DNA of 31,346 nt from a virus. Position numbers and translations under genes: made by a program. The stretch lies in IMG/VR virus record IMGVR_UViG_3300030329_003332, positions 1-31,346 of that record; one strand, given 5' to 3'. Positions 15,748 through 22,925 of the stretch are shown here, one piece after another (the stretch's first letter is position 1; each line of letters begins with the position of its first letter). Below the pieces are notes generated by a model. The model was not told the DNA's origin and ran no database searches. It saw only the letters and a program-made list of their open reading frames with translations.

Positions 15748-17492
15748 CAAACTTCGTTAGCTGCTAATATATTAAGTTTGTTTACCTTAAGGAGTACATT
15801 AAGGCTTCCTCTTTCTCTATTAGCTTCTGTTTTAATTGCCATAGTTTTAACCAAACCATTATCATCTTTACCTGTAGTAAGAGATAGTATCTTGCTTGCA
15901 TTGTATGATATTCTGAATGAACCTCTTACTGAGGATATATTCATACCTTCATGAAATGCTTGCTTAGTTATCTCTGATACTGTAAATACGATTAGGTTGT
16001 TCTTAATTGCTAGTTCAGTTAATGCTCCAGATATTTCTTCCATCTTCATATTCATATCTTTATTCTTTGATAGCATTAATCCCATATGGTCAACAACTAC
16101 AATCTCTGGTTTAACTGGTAACATATTTATTCTTTTCTCTAGCTCGTGTGGATAGCACGGCCTATAATCCATATGTAGCCATTTAAACTTCTCTGCCATT
16201 CCTCCAGAATTATTAGAATAATAATCTCTTAACTCATTATCATCCCATTTATTCTCTATTTGGATAAATCTAGACCACATTTGTCTTGGAGACATTTCCA
16301 TCTCTAAGAAATATGTAGGTTTCTTTAATGCATTTACCCAATTCATAAATAGCATAGTCTTCATAGTTTTAGGTGGAGCTTGAACTACTACTAATTCACC
16401 TGGGTATATAGGAAAGTCTTTGTTATATAACTTGCCTATATTTACAGGAGTAGTATCTCCTTTTAACCAGCTTATTAGATTAGATTCCATATCTTGAGGG
16501 CTCATTAAACCTTGAGCTCTTTTAGCTGTATATAATGTGCAACTATCTTTACAGAATTTGTCCATTATATTATCCATGCATCCATATCTATAACCTTGAC
16601 CATTATGACCTTTATAGCAATCTCTTACTATTCTATGCATTTCTTCTTCTTTAAATGGATGTTCTGGAGTACTTACTCTTTGTCTCCAATCTTCCATTAT
16701 TAGCTTTACAGTTTGTTCTGGATATCTCCATCTAAACCATGCTGCTAATCTTAATGCTATTGCATGTCTACTTCCGTAAGCAGAACCACTTAACATCTTT
16801 TGAATACAGGGATAAAGCTGTCTATCTGGCTCAGCTCCCATCTCTGTTTGAAATGTCACAGTTTGTTTCTTTACTTCTCTCTCTAATATATTGAATACTG
16901 GCTCGCATTCAAGTTTGGGGATATCTATTCTTCTAGGTTTAGCTGCAGTAGCTTTTATCCATATATCATCAACATTCTTCATTTCATCATTAGTGATATA
17001 TATTTTCCACAATCTTGATTTAGAATTTAAAGTATTATTTAGCCTTATTATCCTTGTCTTATCAGTAACAGAAGGGTCTGCATAGTTGTATATCCCTCTC
17101 TTGTTTAACTCATCCTTTACCTTTAAATGAAGGTCTACAGATGGTTGCCACTTAAATGCGGATTGAGGTATTCCTAAATGAAATCCTCTGCCACTGAAAT
17201 AAACATTGTATGGAACTTTTATTAATTCCAATAGTTTAATTAGGTCTAACGCTTTTTCTCTTGCTTCTTTTACATTGGTGCCATCAACGTCTAGAAGGTA
17301 TTCCTCAGGAAGATATACTTTACCAGTATAACCAGCAAGTGTCTTCTCTTTATTGAAATAATCTACAACATCGTTATCGTATTCATATAAGGATTGAAAA
17401 GTATCTTTAGCTGTAAACTCCCATTTACATGCATTATTAGACTCAAAGAAATGATGTCTATTTGATAATCCGAAAGCGAATTCTCTTATCAT
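15747..17492 (-). CDS. primase-helicase (archaeo-eukaryotic-type primase fused to RecA/DnaB-like ATPase)
   Basis: A 581-residue replication protein. N-terminal domain about 1-170: D-V-D at 68-70, S-G-R-G-F-H at 100-105 and D-P-S-V-T-D-K-T-R-I-I-R near 139-150 match the DxD, SxH-like and basic motifs of archaeo-eukaryotic primases. A middle helical region (about 225-320) carries C230, C292, C305, C314 and C318, likely a metal-binding primase C-terminal module. The C-terminal RecA-like domain has a Walker A-like APPKTMKT at 372-379 and Walker B EIVVVDHMG at 463-471, followed by SSVRGSFRI near 520-527. The Walker A lacks the usual second Gly. It should synthesise primers and unwind DNA at the fork. 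It has a strong AAGGAG site and is preceded by a folded RNA spacer. Confidence 0.85.
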   Translation of the reverse strand: MIREFAFGLSNRHHFFESNNACKWEFTAKDTFQSLYEYDNDVVDYFNKEKTLAGYTGKVYLPEEYLLDVDGTNVKEAREKALDLIKLLELIKVPYNVYFSGRGFHLGIPQSAFKWQPSVDLHLKVKDELNKRGIYNYADPSVTDKTRIIRLNNTLNSKSRLWKIYITNDEMKNVDDIWIKATAAKPRRIDIPKLECEPVFNILEREVKKQTVTFQTEMGAEPDRQLYPCIQKMLSGSAYGSRHAIALRLAAWFRWRYPEQTVKLIMEDWRQRVSTPEHPFKEEEMHRIVRDCYKGHNGQGYRYGCMDNIMDKFCKDSCTLYTAKRAQGLMSPQDMESNLISWLKGDTTPVNIGKLYNKDFPIYPGELVVVQAPPKTMKTMLFMNWVNALKKPTYFLEMEMSPRQMWSRFIQIENKWDDNELRDYYSNNSGGMAEKFKWLHMDYRPCYPHELEKRINMLPVKPEIVVVDHMGLMLSKNKDMNMKMEEISGALTELAIKNNLIVFTVSEITKQAFHEGMNISSVRGSFRISYNASKILSLTTGKDDNGLVKTMAIKTEANRERGSLNVLLKVNKLNILAANEV

Positions 17493-17511
17493 ATTTTCTC
17501 CTTATTAGTTA

Positions 17512-17601
17512 ATAAAGAGAGCCTCACATATTCCTTTGCCTAAGTCTCTACTAAGTAGCTTAACATTAGGACTTACAGGACCAGTTATTGACTCTCTTTA
17601 T
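17512..17601 (-). ncRNA. structured RNA element A in the leader of the primase-helicase gene
   Basis: The 118-base spacer 17493-17610 folds as minus-strand RNA into a long closing stem of 12 bp (17590-17601 with 17512-17523), with nested helices UAAGUC/GACUUA (17570-17575 with 17541-17546) and CUAC/GUAG with a 3-base loop (17548-17558). One closing pair is G-U only on the minus strand and a mismatch on the plus strand, supporting minus-strand RNA. The stem ends 11 bases before the AAGGAG of the primase gene, so it may control or protect that mRNA. Function unproven. Confidence 0.5.
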
Positions 17602-17610
17602 ATGTACTGA

Positions 17611-18126
17611 TTATAGTGGGACTTGGTCAGCTAGCCCACTACTTTCACTTACGGTTTGAGCCATTTTAGCGGCTCTTTTACGTTGATATTCTTCAGCAGA
17701 TGCTTTAATCTTTTCGATTCTAGACTCTGTGAACTTATCTACGATATTTTCAAACGGATTAGCAGGTGCTACTTTCTGAAATACTTCAGTATATCCATTA
17801 TCCTTTTTATAGAATAATACTTGTAGTCCTTTACCTTTTAGTCCTGCTGGTGAATCATCTAATGTTGCGGCTGTTTCTCCATCTAGACTTTCTTCTTCTA
17901 ATACATCAGGGTTGCTATATCTTATCATATTAGATATGCTAAACTCTTCACCTTCTTGGTTTCTAGCTTCCCATACTCTGCATTTAAGAGATTCTGGATA
18001 ACCATCAAAGAATAAATCAATATACTTTGAACCATTATAGTCACCATAAACTGCATTGTTTATAACAACTGTTTGCCATCCTTCATCGAATCCACCTTCT
18101 GAACTCTTCTTTACTGTTAATCCCAT
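17611..18126 (-). CDS. possible single-stranded DNA-binding (OB-fold-like) protein
   Basis: A 171-residue protein starting MGLTVKKSSEGGFDEGWQTV. The first half is beta-rich with a pattern like phage DUF669/SSB-type proteins: a start with EGWQTVVINNAVYG, then KYIDLFFDGYPESLKCRVWEAR, then a segment with hydrophobic LQVLFYKK. The second half is a helical charged tail. The gene sits between ERF and the primase-helicase, where a single-strand binding protein is expected. The sequence lacks a diagnostic motif, so the name is an inference from shape and context. Strong AAGGAG site. Confidence 0.5.
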   Translation of the reverse strand: MGLTVKKSSEGGFDEGWQTVVINNAVYGDYNGSKYIDLFFDGYPESLKCRVWEARNQEGEEFSISNMIRYSNPDVLEEESLDGETAATLDDSPAGLKGKGLQVLFYKKDNGYTEVFQKVAPANPFENIVDKFTESRIEKIKASAEEYQRKRAAKMAQTVSESSGLADQVPL

Positions 18127-18135
18127 ATTAACTCC

Positions 18136-18633
18136 TTATCGTTTGGCTGCTTGTGCTGCAGCATGTTGTTTACTTAATCCTCTAGTTGCATTACCATCGT
18201 CATCAAATTGTGCTATACCAGTCATAGCTGATAAGCCATATCTTCTACCATATGTCATTGATGAACCTACAGCTTGTGCATCTGATTTACCACCTATAGG
18301 CATTCTTATTTCACTTTTTATCCATTGACCAGATTCGTGTAATAAAGTTGTTGTTACGTAAAAACCGTTAGTTTTAGTACAATAGTCGTTTCCTTGGACA
18401 ACAGATAATCCATATTTAGTTAAAGCAGGTAAACAAGCTTGTATTACTGCATGTAAATCTGCATAACCGCTGTTAAAGAATGGATTAGTGCTTTTCTTTT
18501 CAGCTCCCTTCATTTCAGATTGGGCTTTAGCTAGTGCTCCAGCTAATTTATCTAATTTATCAGATTTCCAATCATTATTAGGGACAGCTATTTCTTCAAC
18601 CTGAATTATTTCAGGCTCTTTTACTTCACTCAT
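18136..18633 (-). CDS. erf: ERF-family single-strand annealing protein
   Basis: A 165-residue protein. The central block has NPFFNSGYADLHAVIQACLP and then GSSMTYGRRYGLSAMTGIAQ followed by a DDDGN segment, matching the ERF superfamily (P22 Erf-like annealing proteins): a conserved Y-A-x-L followed by S-x-x-T-Y-x-R-R-Y. It promotes annealing of complementary DNA ends, circularisation and recombination. I place the start at MSEVKEPEIIQ because AAGGAG lies 7 bases upstream; an upstream extension of 15 residues lacks support. It is shorter than many ERF proteins, which often have a longer C-terminal domain. Confidence 0.88.
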   Translation of the reverse strand: MSEVKEPEIIQVEEIAVPNNDWKSDKLDKLAGALAKAQSEMKGAEKKSTNPFFNSGYADLHAVIQACLPALTKYGLSVVQGNDYCTKTNGFYVTTTLLHESGQWIKSEIRMPIGGKSDAQAVGSSMTYGRRYGLSAMTGIAQFDDDGNATRGLSKQHAAAQAAKR

Positions 18634-18676
18634 GTTAAGTCTCCTTTTTAATAGCGAATTGAGTGTATAATTTAAC

Positions 18677-18702
18677 ATTTCTCAAAGAATTATCCGAGAA
18701 AT
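18677..18702 (-). other. short hairpin in the spacer before ERF
   Basis: Perfect 7-bp inverted repeat (atttctc / gagaaat) with a 12-base loop in the 72-base spacer between the HTH gene and ERF. There is no U-run after it in either direction, so it is not a typical terminator. It may be a processing or stability hairpin. Confidence 0.35.
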
Positions 18703-18705
18703 ATA

Positions 18706-18912
18706 TCAATTATCCTGTTTTAAGGTGTATCTTGCATAGCCTGCTTTACCTTCCAAGTCAGTTGTTATATTATGACCGTCTTTATGCTTAAGGTCATAGA
18801 TTATAGCACTGAGCCTGTATGCTTCAAACAGGTCTATAGCATCTTTTTGAGTTATAGAACCATAAGTTTGCATATACATTAAGATTCTATCTTTTTTACT
18901 TTGTTTTTTCAT
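18706..18912 (-). CDS. small winged-helix DNA-binding protein (HTH_39-like)
   Basis: A 68-residue protein starting MKKQSKKDRILMYMQTYGSI, then TQKDAIDLFEAYRLSAIIYDL. This matches the HTH_39 type: a short helix, ITxxxA turn, and a recognition helix followed by RLxxxIxDL. It is probably a small regulator or DNA-binding accessory protein. The start is chosen at 18912 because of AAGGAG 6 bases upstream; a longer frame would run into the preceding gene. It precedes the ERF gene by 72 bases, which hold a 7-bp hairpin (18677-18702). Confidence 0.75.
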   Translation of the reverse strand: MKKQSKKDRILMYMQTYGSITQKDAIDLFEAYRLSAIIYDLKHKDGHNITTDLEGKAGYARYTLKQDN

Positions 18913-18922
18913 TGTTATCTCC

Positions 18923-19216
18923 TTATAAGACTGGTAATACTTCAGTTTTAGTAAACTTTTCACCTGGAAAAGCTTCAATTTCAACTGTTTCGTTAGGATT
19001 TACCCATAATAATGCACCACCATCATTACCTTCATCATCCATTTGTGGCATTATTTCTGAACCATCATCTAATGTTAATATTATTGGTCTTTTATACCAT
19101 CCAAAGTCTTTTTTGGCAGATAATTTACTTAACCATCTAATTTTTACTATTTTTTTACCTAATAGCATTTTGTTAGCTGAAGTTTCCCATTTTTTACTTA
19201 GTTCTCTTTCATTCAT
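18923..19216 (-). CDS. conserved phage hypothetical protein (PQMDDEGNDGG type)
   Basis: A 97-residue protein. It has SANKMLLGKKIVKIRWLS near the N-terminus, GWYKRPIILTLDDGS in the middle, then PQMDDEGNDGGALL, and ends in LPVL. From memory this combination recurs in small proteins of many environmental phages, with no established function. It is beta-rich and probably a small barrel. AGGAG 8 bases before ATG. It follows a 171-residue gene by one base and precedes the HTH gene, so it belongs to the same operon. Confidence 0.7.
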   Translation of the reverse strand: MNERELSKKWETSANKMLLGKKIVKIRWLSKLSAKKDFGWYKRPIILTLDDGSEIMPQMDDEGNDGGALLWVNPNETVEIEAFPGEKFTKTEVLPVL

Positions 19217-19218
19217 AA

Positions 19219-19734
19219 TTAAGCTCCTAACATAGGCACATCTGAGCCTTTAAGTATTGCATTTACTTGACCTGTTAGTTCTTCAAGGTCATTTATACCA
19301 TGTAAAACATCACAGGCAGCTCTTTTCTTAGATTCAAGCTCTTTAATCATCTTTCCTGATTCTGTTTCTGTCTCTTGACCTTGAGCTGTTTTATTGCAAA
19401 CATATCTAAATGCTTTATCTATATCTGAATAAGATGAACCATTATATATAGAAGGAACTTGAGAATCATATCTTCTTTTTCCCATAGATTCTAATATTTC
19501 ATCATATACTGCTGTTATCCTGCCACCTAATAAATCAAATTCATCTTTAACTTTCTTATATCTTGATAAAGTTTTATCCAATTTAATAGTCTTTAAGTAC
19601 CTTTTATACTCTGATTCAGATATCTGCTGTACATCTGCAGCTCTCTGTTGTTTAAGTATATTTATCTTCTCATTTATTGAGTTCTCTATTCTTTCAACAA
19701 AGTATTTTCTTTGCTGAACGCTTATTTTTGCCAT
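19219..19734 (-). CDS. 171-residue hypothetical helical protein
   Basis: Starts MAKISVQQRKYFVERIENSI with a strong AAGGAG site. The first 90 residues are charged helices with coiled-coil character (NEKINILKQQRAADVQQ); a second helical region ends in a low-charge tail. No motif or family recognised. It lies between a 113-residue and a 97-residue unknown in the early operon. Good codon use and tight spacing indicate a real gene. Confidence 0.65.
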   Translation of the reverse strand: MAKISVQQRKYFVERIENSINEKINILKQQRAADVQQISESEYKRYLKTIKLDKTLSRYKKVKDEFDLLGGRITAVYDEILESMGKRRYDSQVPSIYNGSSYSDIDKAFRYVCNKTAQGQETETESGKMIKELESKKRAACDVLHGINDLEELTGQVNAILKGSDVPMLGA

Positions 19735-19748
19735 GTTTTTCTCCTTTT

Positions 19749-20090
19749 TTATTTTAATCTAAATCTAAAGTTGAATTCATCAAGATATTCCCTATCTTTA
19801 TCTGTTTCTATCATATCAAATTCATTTATAAAGCATTGATATTTATATTCATCCTCAGGATGTATTTCTGAATCAAAAGTCTCACTTGCATATCCATCAG
19901 AAGGATTGGTTCCAGTTACACAGAAATCAATTCCTCTGTCATGTACACCTACATATTGGTATCCATCAAATATTGGATGGTCTTCTATAGCAAGAGCTAT
20001 AGCACAAGAGTTCGCTTCACCTGCTTCTCCTTTATTTATATGTTCTCTTTTAACTTCACATTCTTGCCACAGATAGTAGTTGTTTATCAT
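19749..20090 (-). CDS. 113-residue hypothetical acidic protein
   Basis: Starts MINNYYLWQECEVKREHINK with GGGGAG 6 bases upstream, inside the end of the preceding gene. It has ANSCAIALAIEDH, a beta-rich middle (YQYVGVHDRGIDFCVTG) and a very acidic C-terminal half. The family is not recognised; acidic early phage proteins often mimic DNA or bind host enzymes, but nothing here shows that. Confidence 0.6.
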   Translation of the reverse strand: MINNYYLWQECEVKREHINKGEAGEANSCAIALAIEDHPIFDGYQYVGVHDRGIDFCVTGTNPSDGYASETFDSEIHPEDEYKYQCFINEFDMIETDKDREYLDEFNFRFRLK

Positions 20091-20091
20091 A

Positions 20092-20262
20092 TTAATCTCC
20101 CCAATTATAACTATTTATATAATAATTGAATGTTATAGAGGATATTCTACCCTCATTAAATAGTCTTTTTAAGTTTTGTTTTGCTTGTTTACGGTTTAAC
20201 TCACCATCTTGGAATAAATCTTCTTGTGGGAGTTCTTTTTCTGCTATTTCATAAGCTTCCAT
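20092..20262 (-). CDS. 56-residue hypothetical protein
   Basis: Short frame starting MEAYEIAEKELPQEDLFQDG, with a strong AAGGAG site 5 bases before ATG, directly after the structured spacer 20263-20483. It has a helical NRKQAKQNLKRLFNEGRIS middle and a Tyr/Asn-rich end. Its stop lies one base before the next gene. Very likely real; function unknown. Confidence 0.7.
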   Translation of the reverse strand: MEAYEIAEKELPQEDLFQDGELNRKQAKQNLKRLFNEGRISSITFNYYINSYNWGD

Positions 20263-20275
20263 GTTTCTCCTTAAG

Positions 20276-20348
20276 TTGGAGAGAGAGCTGGAACAGTTAA
20301 ATTATAGGGAAAACTGCTTTACACCTCACGATATAAAGACTCTCTCAA
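20276..20348 (-). ncRNA. structured RNA element B2: three-way junction with GNRA tetraloop
   Basis: As minus-strand RNA a closing stem (UUGAGAGAG-like strand at 20340-20348 with 20276-20285, one bulge) encloses two hairpins: UUUAUAUC-GUGA-GGUGUAAA (20318-20337), whose loop is a GNRA tetraloop, and CAGUU/AACUG (20294-20298 with 20312-20316). The first hairpin has two G-U pairs that become C-A mismatches on the plus strand, so the fold is specific to minus-strand RNA. It ends a few bases before the AAGGAG of the 56-residue gene. Confidence 0.55.
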
Positions 20349-20371
20349 TTGTATTAAGCTTTTTTCTCATT

Positions 20372-20462
20372 CTATGGTAGTGCTCAAAACCCAGGCGTTG
20401 CGAAGGAAGTATTATATGAGTTCCTGGAATAAACTTAGGCTAACTTCTCAGGACTGCCATAG
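20372..20462 (-). ncRNA. structured RNA element B1 in the same spacer
   Basis: Upstream half of the 221-base spacer 20263-20483. A 10-position stem pairs 20372-20381 with 20453-20462, enclosing CCAGG/CCUGG (20391-20395 with 20423-20427) and a short crossing pairing CUCA/UGAG that would make a weak pseudoknot. The main stem is perfect on the plus strand (one G-U) but has one C-A mismatch on the minus strand, so strand and function are less certain than for B2. Confidence 0.35.
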
Positions 20463-20483
20463 CTATAGTTAGCTACTTAATTA

Positions 20484-20981
20484 TTAATGTATAGTGAATC
20501 CACCACTTTGAAGACAGAATTCAGCAAAAGCTTCTACATTCTCTTCGCTGAAAGGATATGAATAGTCTTCATCTCCATTTAATCTTTCACTTTCTTCATA
20601 TTCTTCTTTATACTGTCTTACTACACCTTCTTTAAGTTGAGATTTAAGAGCTAAACCTATTAGTGTAGCTTTCTCTTCACTTATTTCATGACCATCATTA
20701 TAATGTCCACTATTATGGTCTTCAGATGTTAGTGATTTACAGTGTATACATACATAATCCCATAATGGTCTCCACCACCAACAATTATTTCTAAAGTATA
20801 CACCTGGATTAGCAGATTCAAATTTATCGTACTCTTCCCAATATTGCTTTCTTATCTTTTCATTGGTATCAAGTATTTTTAATCTATCTGAAAATTCCAT
20901 ATTTTGAAATTTATAATAAACCTTAAAGTTTTCTTCAGGTTCATTTACTCTTGGGTTTAAGCCATACACATCGAATCCCAT
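20484..20981 (-). CDS. conserved phage hypothetical protein (GFDVYG / NNCWWWRPLW type)
   Basis: A 165-residue protein starting MGFDVYGLNPRVNEPEENFK. It contains GVYFRNNCWWWRPLWDYVC, then NSGHYNDGHEISEEKA and a helical C-terminal half. From memory, this set of motifs (GFDVYG start, Trp-rich centre, SGHxNDGxxI) occurs in a family of phage proteins without known function. The invariant-looking His, Asn and Asp could form an active or metal site, but this is speculation. Strong AAGGAG site. Confidence 0.7.
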   Translation of the reverse strand: MGFDVYGLNPRVNEPEENFKVYYKFQNMEFSDRLKILDTNEKIRKQYWEEYDKFESANPGVYFRNNCWWWRPLWDYVCIHCKSLTSEDHNSGHYNDGHEISEEKATLIGLALKSQLKEGVVRQYKEEYEESERLNGDEDYSYPFSEENVEAFAEFCLQSGGFTIH

Positions 20982-21002
20982 TTTATCTCTCCTTTTTTGT
21001 TA

Positions 21003-21218
21003 TTATTTAAGTCTAGCTATTTCACGAAGCAACTGTGCATTAAACTCTTTCAATAGAACAATCTCTTGTTTGAGAGTTAAGATGTCTTCTTTAGCTATTC
21101 TAACCTCATCTTTAAGGTCTTCATAGATAGCATTAGAATTAAGCCTAAATTGATTTACACCTTCCTTCCAATCTTCATAAGCTCCTAATTTATCTTGAAA
21201 TGTTCTATCTCCAGCCAT
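21003..21218 (-). CDS. 71-residue coiled-coil protein
   Basis: Starts MAGDRTFQDKLGAYEDWKEG. From about residue 25 it is one continuous leucine-containing coiled coil (YEDLKDEVRIAKEDILTLKQ onward). The ATG overlaps the preceding stop (TAATG) and has GGAG upstream, so it is coupled to the RHH gene. It probably dimerises or bundles; role unknown. Confidence 0.65.
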   Translation of the reverse strand: MAGDRTFQDKLGAYEDWKEGVNQFRLNSNAIYEDLKDEVRIAKEDILTLKQEIVLLKEFNAQLLREIARLK

Positions 21219-21463
21219 TAATCATCTCCATTCTGCTTCTTATATATCTCTTGCAATTCTGATTCAGTGTAAAGAGGAGTATTAACTGTCTCTTTTGAGT
21301 CTGTACCTTGAAATGCTTTCATTCTTTGAGTTAACAAATATATAACTTGCATTGATATAGACCTAAAGTTCTCTCTAGCGTCTTCTGATATAAATTTATG
21401 AAGCTTTTTATTTAATTTCAATAATACAGGTGATTCATCTCCATCGTATATTGCTCTACTCAT
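21218..21463 (-). CDS. ribbon-helix-helix (Arc-like) DNA-binding protein
   Basis: An 81-residue protein. The segment VLLKLNKKLHKFISEDAREN, then RSISMQVIYLLTQRM, follows the Arc/MetJ ribbon-helix-helix pattern: a beta strand with alternating basic/polar residues, helix A, an R-S-I/M-S turn and helix B. The C-terminal part is a charged tail. Such proteins bind DNA as dimers and usually repress promoters; this one may regulate the phage's own early or late genes. It overlaps the preceding gene by 8 bases. Confidence 0.7.
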   Translation of the reverse strand: MSRAIYDGDESPVLLKLNKKLHKFISEDARENFRSISMQVIYLLTQRMKAFQGTDSKETVNTPLYTESELQEIYKKQNGDD

Positions 21464-21662
21464 TGTTTGTTCCTTTCCCTAGAATAGTTTCTAGTTTCAT
21501 TTTAAAGTTTCTGATAGCATAATAGAGGCTTACTATAGTTCTTTCGTTAGTGTAATTGTCTTCTAATATTTTATCAAGCTGCTCTTCAAACATATCAATG
21601 TTTATGATTGCCTCATCATATACACTCAATACATCTTTTCTTGTTTTTTTATCTTTTTTCAT
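21456..21662 (-). CDS. 68-residue hypothetical helical protein
   Basis: Starts MKKDKKTRKDVLSVYDEAII with GGGAG 7 bases upstream; a longer frame adds six residues without a site. It is basic at the start, then two helices (MFEEQLDKILEDNYTNERTI and SLYYAIRNFKMKLETI). No family recognised. It is the first gene after structured spacer C and overlaps the RHH gene start by 8 bases. Confidence 0.65.
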   Translation of the reverse strand: MKKDKKTRKDVLSVYDEAIINIDMFEEQLDKILEDNYTNERTIVSLYYAIRNFKMKLETILGKGTNNE

Positions 21663-21715
21663 TGTTTTCTCCCAAAACATTATATTTATTAGTAATGAGA
21701 TATTAATCTCTGCTT

Positions 21716-21783
21716 AAAAGAGGTCAACTATTTAACCTTGGTTTTTGCGATGCCTAGATTGTTGTTTATAGCTAACCTCTCTT
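21716..21783 (-). ncRNA. structured RNA element C2: 16-bp hairpin
   Basis: Minus-strand RNA pairs 21768-21783 with 21716-21731 over 16 consecutive base pairs, 3 of which are G-U pairs that become mismatches on the plus strand. The loop is about 36 bases and contains AACCAAGGUU. A second small hairpin, GAGAU-UAAU-AUCUC, follows at about 21698-21711. The spacer lies between the HNH endonuclease and the 68-residue gene. The long, strand-specific helix would be a natural RNase III substrate. Confidence 0.55.
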
Positions 21784-21789
21784 AATTTA

Positions 21790-21876
21790 TAGGGGCTTGA
21801 CCATCGTTAGTTTCCAGTGGCAAATTCCTCTCTGGACTCTACAGCTGTGCCTCAACTCGCCTGTCAATATCCCCTA
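21790..21876 (-). ncRNA. structured RNA element C1: closed domain with H-type pseudoknot
   Basis: Closing stem UAGGGG/CCCCUA (21871-21876 with 21790-21795) extended by UUGAC/GUCAA (21863-21867 with 21797-21801). Inside, GGCA...UCCAG...UGCC...CUGGA (21848-21851, 21832-21836, 21819-21822, 21813-21817) are ordered as an H-type pseudoknot. The stem begins at the stop codon of the HNH gene. This looks like a folded RNA domain rather than spacer, but function is unknown. Confidence 0.5.
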
Positions 21877-22890
21877 ATTAGGTATAACTCCATTCCATTG
21901 TTTAGGATATATATCCGTTGGAAGAGTTTTAATAACCTCTATGTCTTCTGGCCTTAGTTTATTACCTTTAACTATATTCTCATTAGACTTAAGCCATCTC
22001 ATGTTCTCAGGATTACAGCATTTCTTAACCTCATTAGCATCTTCTAGGTTATAGATAGATATAGGTATAATGTGGTCAATATGATAATCCATAGACTTTA
22101 TCTCTTCAAGAGTATAACCCATTTCTTTAGCGTCTTCAGATAGCTTTTTAATACATTTAGAGTAATCTAAGCCATAACTTCTTGAATTTAGAACTTTACC
22201 CTTTTTAGTGTATAGATTTAAAGCATTAAAGAGACAAGCTCTTAATCTTCTTGTCATAGCATATGAAGAGTTATTCTTTGACCATATATAATGTAATTCT
22301 CTTCTTCTTTTCATTACTTCAGGTCTTTTAGAGTTTTCTTTATGCCATTTACTTACCTCAGCTCTATAATCAGGATTAGACATTCTTATAGCTTTCATCT
22401 TGGCAGCTCTTCCGCTTTCTGTATATTTCTTTGTATAAGCTTTAGTTGTAGCCTTTCCTTTATCAGATGAGATATATTTTTCCCTACTCTTATCATAATT
22501 AGGACTTCTGTATCCTGGGTTATCTTTTCTCCAAGCTTTAGATTTTTGACGACATCTCTCTGATACTTCTGGCTTACTTCTATATACTTTAGCTTTTGAT
22601 AATAACATATCCCTATTTTTATAATAGTATTTCTTTCTATTTCTTAATATTTCATCCCTCTTCTCATCATACCTCTTTTTATTTACCTTTGCATAATGAG
22701 CTTTGTTTTTAATATAATTCTCACGAGTACTTTTATTTAGAGCTTCTTTATTGTCTAAATAATATTTGTGTTGCCGTTTCTTTTGGTTTATATATTGTAG
22801 TAGAGGGTCTGTCTTATATTTCTTCAGAAAGCTCTTAGGTATATCTTTATATGTATACACCTTACCATTGTATTCTATTGATTTAGTCAT
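21874..22890 (-). CDS. HNH endonuclease, free-standing, with long basic N-terminal repeat region
   Basis: A 338-residue protein. The nuclease core is at the C-terminus: H-I-D-H-I-I-P around 270-276, then C-C-N-P-E-N near 291-296 and a final SNENIVKGNK near 302-311, the typical HNH arrangement with last-motif N-x-x-x-G-N-K. The first 200 residues are an unusual Lys/Tyr/Asn-rich array of repeats resembling Y-K-x-N-x-x-x, probable DNA-binding modules. I place the start at MTKSIEYNGK because of AAGGAG upstream; a longer frame runs into structured spacer D. It may be a homing-type endonuclease that mobilises itself between phages, or a DNA-processing enzyme. Not in an intron that I can see. Confidence 0.8.
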   Translation of the reverse strand: MTKSIEYNGKVYTYKDIPKSFLKKYKTDPLLQYINQKKRQHKYYLDNKEALNKSTRENYIKNKAHYAKVNKKRYDEKRDEILRNRKKYYYKNRDMLLSKAKVYRSKPEVSERCRQKSKAWRKDNPGYRSPNYDKSREKYISSDKGKATTKAYTKKYTESGRAAKMKAIRMSNPDYRAEVSKWHKENSKRPEVMKRRRELHYIWSKNNSSYAMTRRLRACLFNALNLYTKKGKVLNSRSYGLDYSKCIKKLSEDAKEMGYTLEEIKSMDYHIDHIIPISIYNLEDANEVKKCCNPENMRWLKSNENIVKGNKLRPEDIEVIKTLPTDIYPKQWNGVIPN

Positions 22891-22894
22891 AACA

Positions 22895-22913
22895 TCTCCT
22901 TGTTTATTTATCC
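22895..22913 (-). repeat. 19-base leader repeat, copy 1 (before HNH gene)
   Basis: The sequence GGATAAATAAACAAGGAGA occurs here and again at 23780-23798 on the same strand, both directly in front of a start codon and containing the ribosome binding site. In both places it follows a strong hairpin. A 19-base identity in two leaders suggests duplicated regulatory elements. Confidence 0.8.
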
Positions 22914-22925
22914 GTTTAAATCTAG

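Noticed and set aside
16891-17085. Plus-strand frame inside the primase-helicase
   Set aside because: Antisense shadow of a well-supported gene with no signals.
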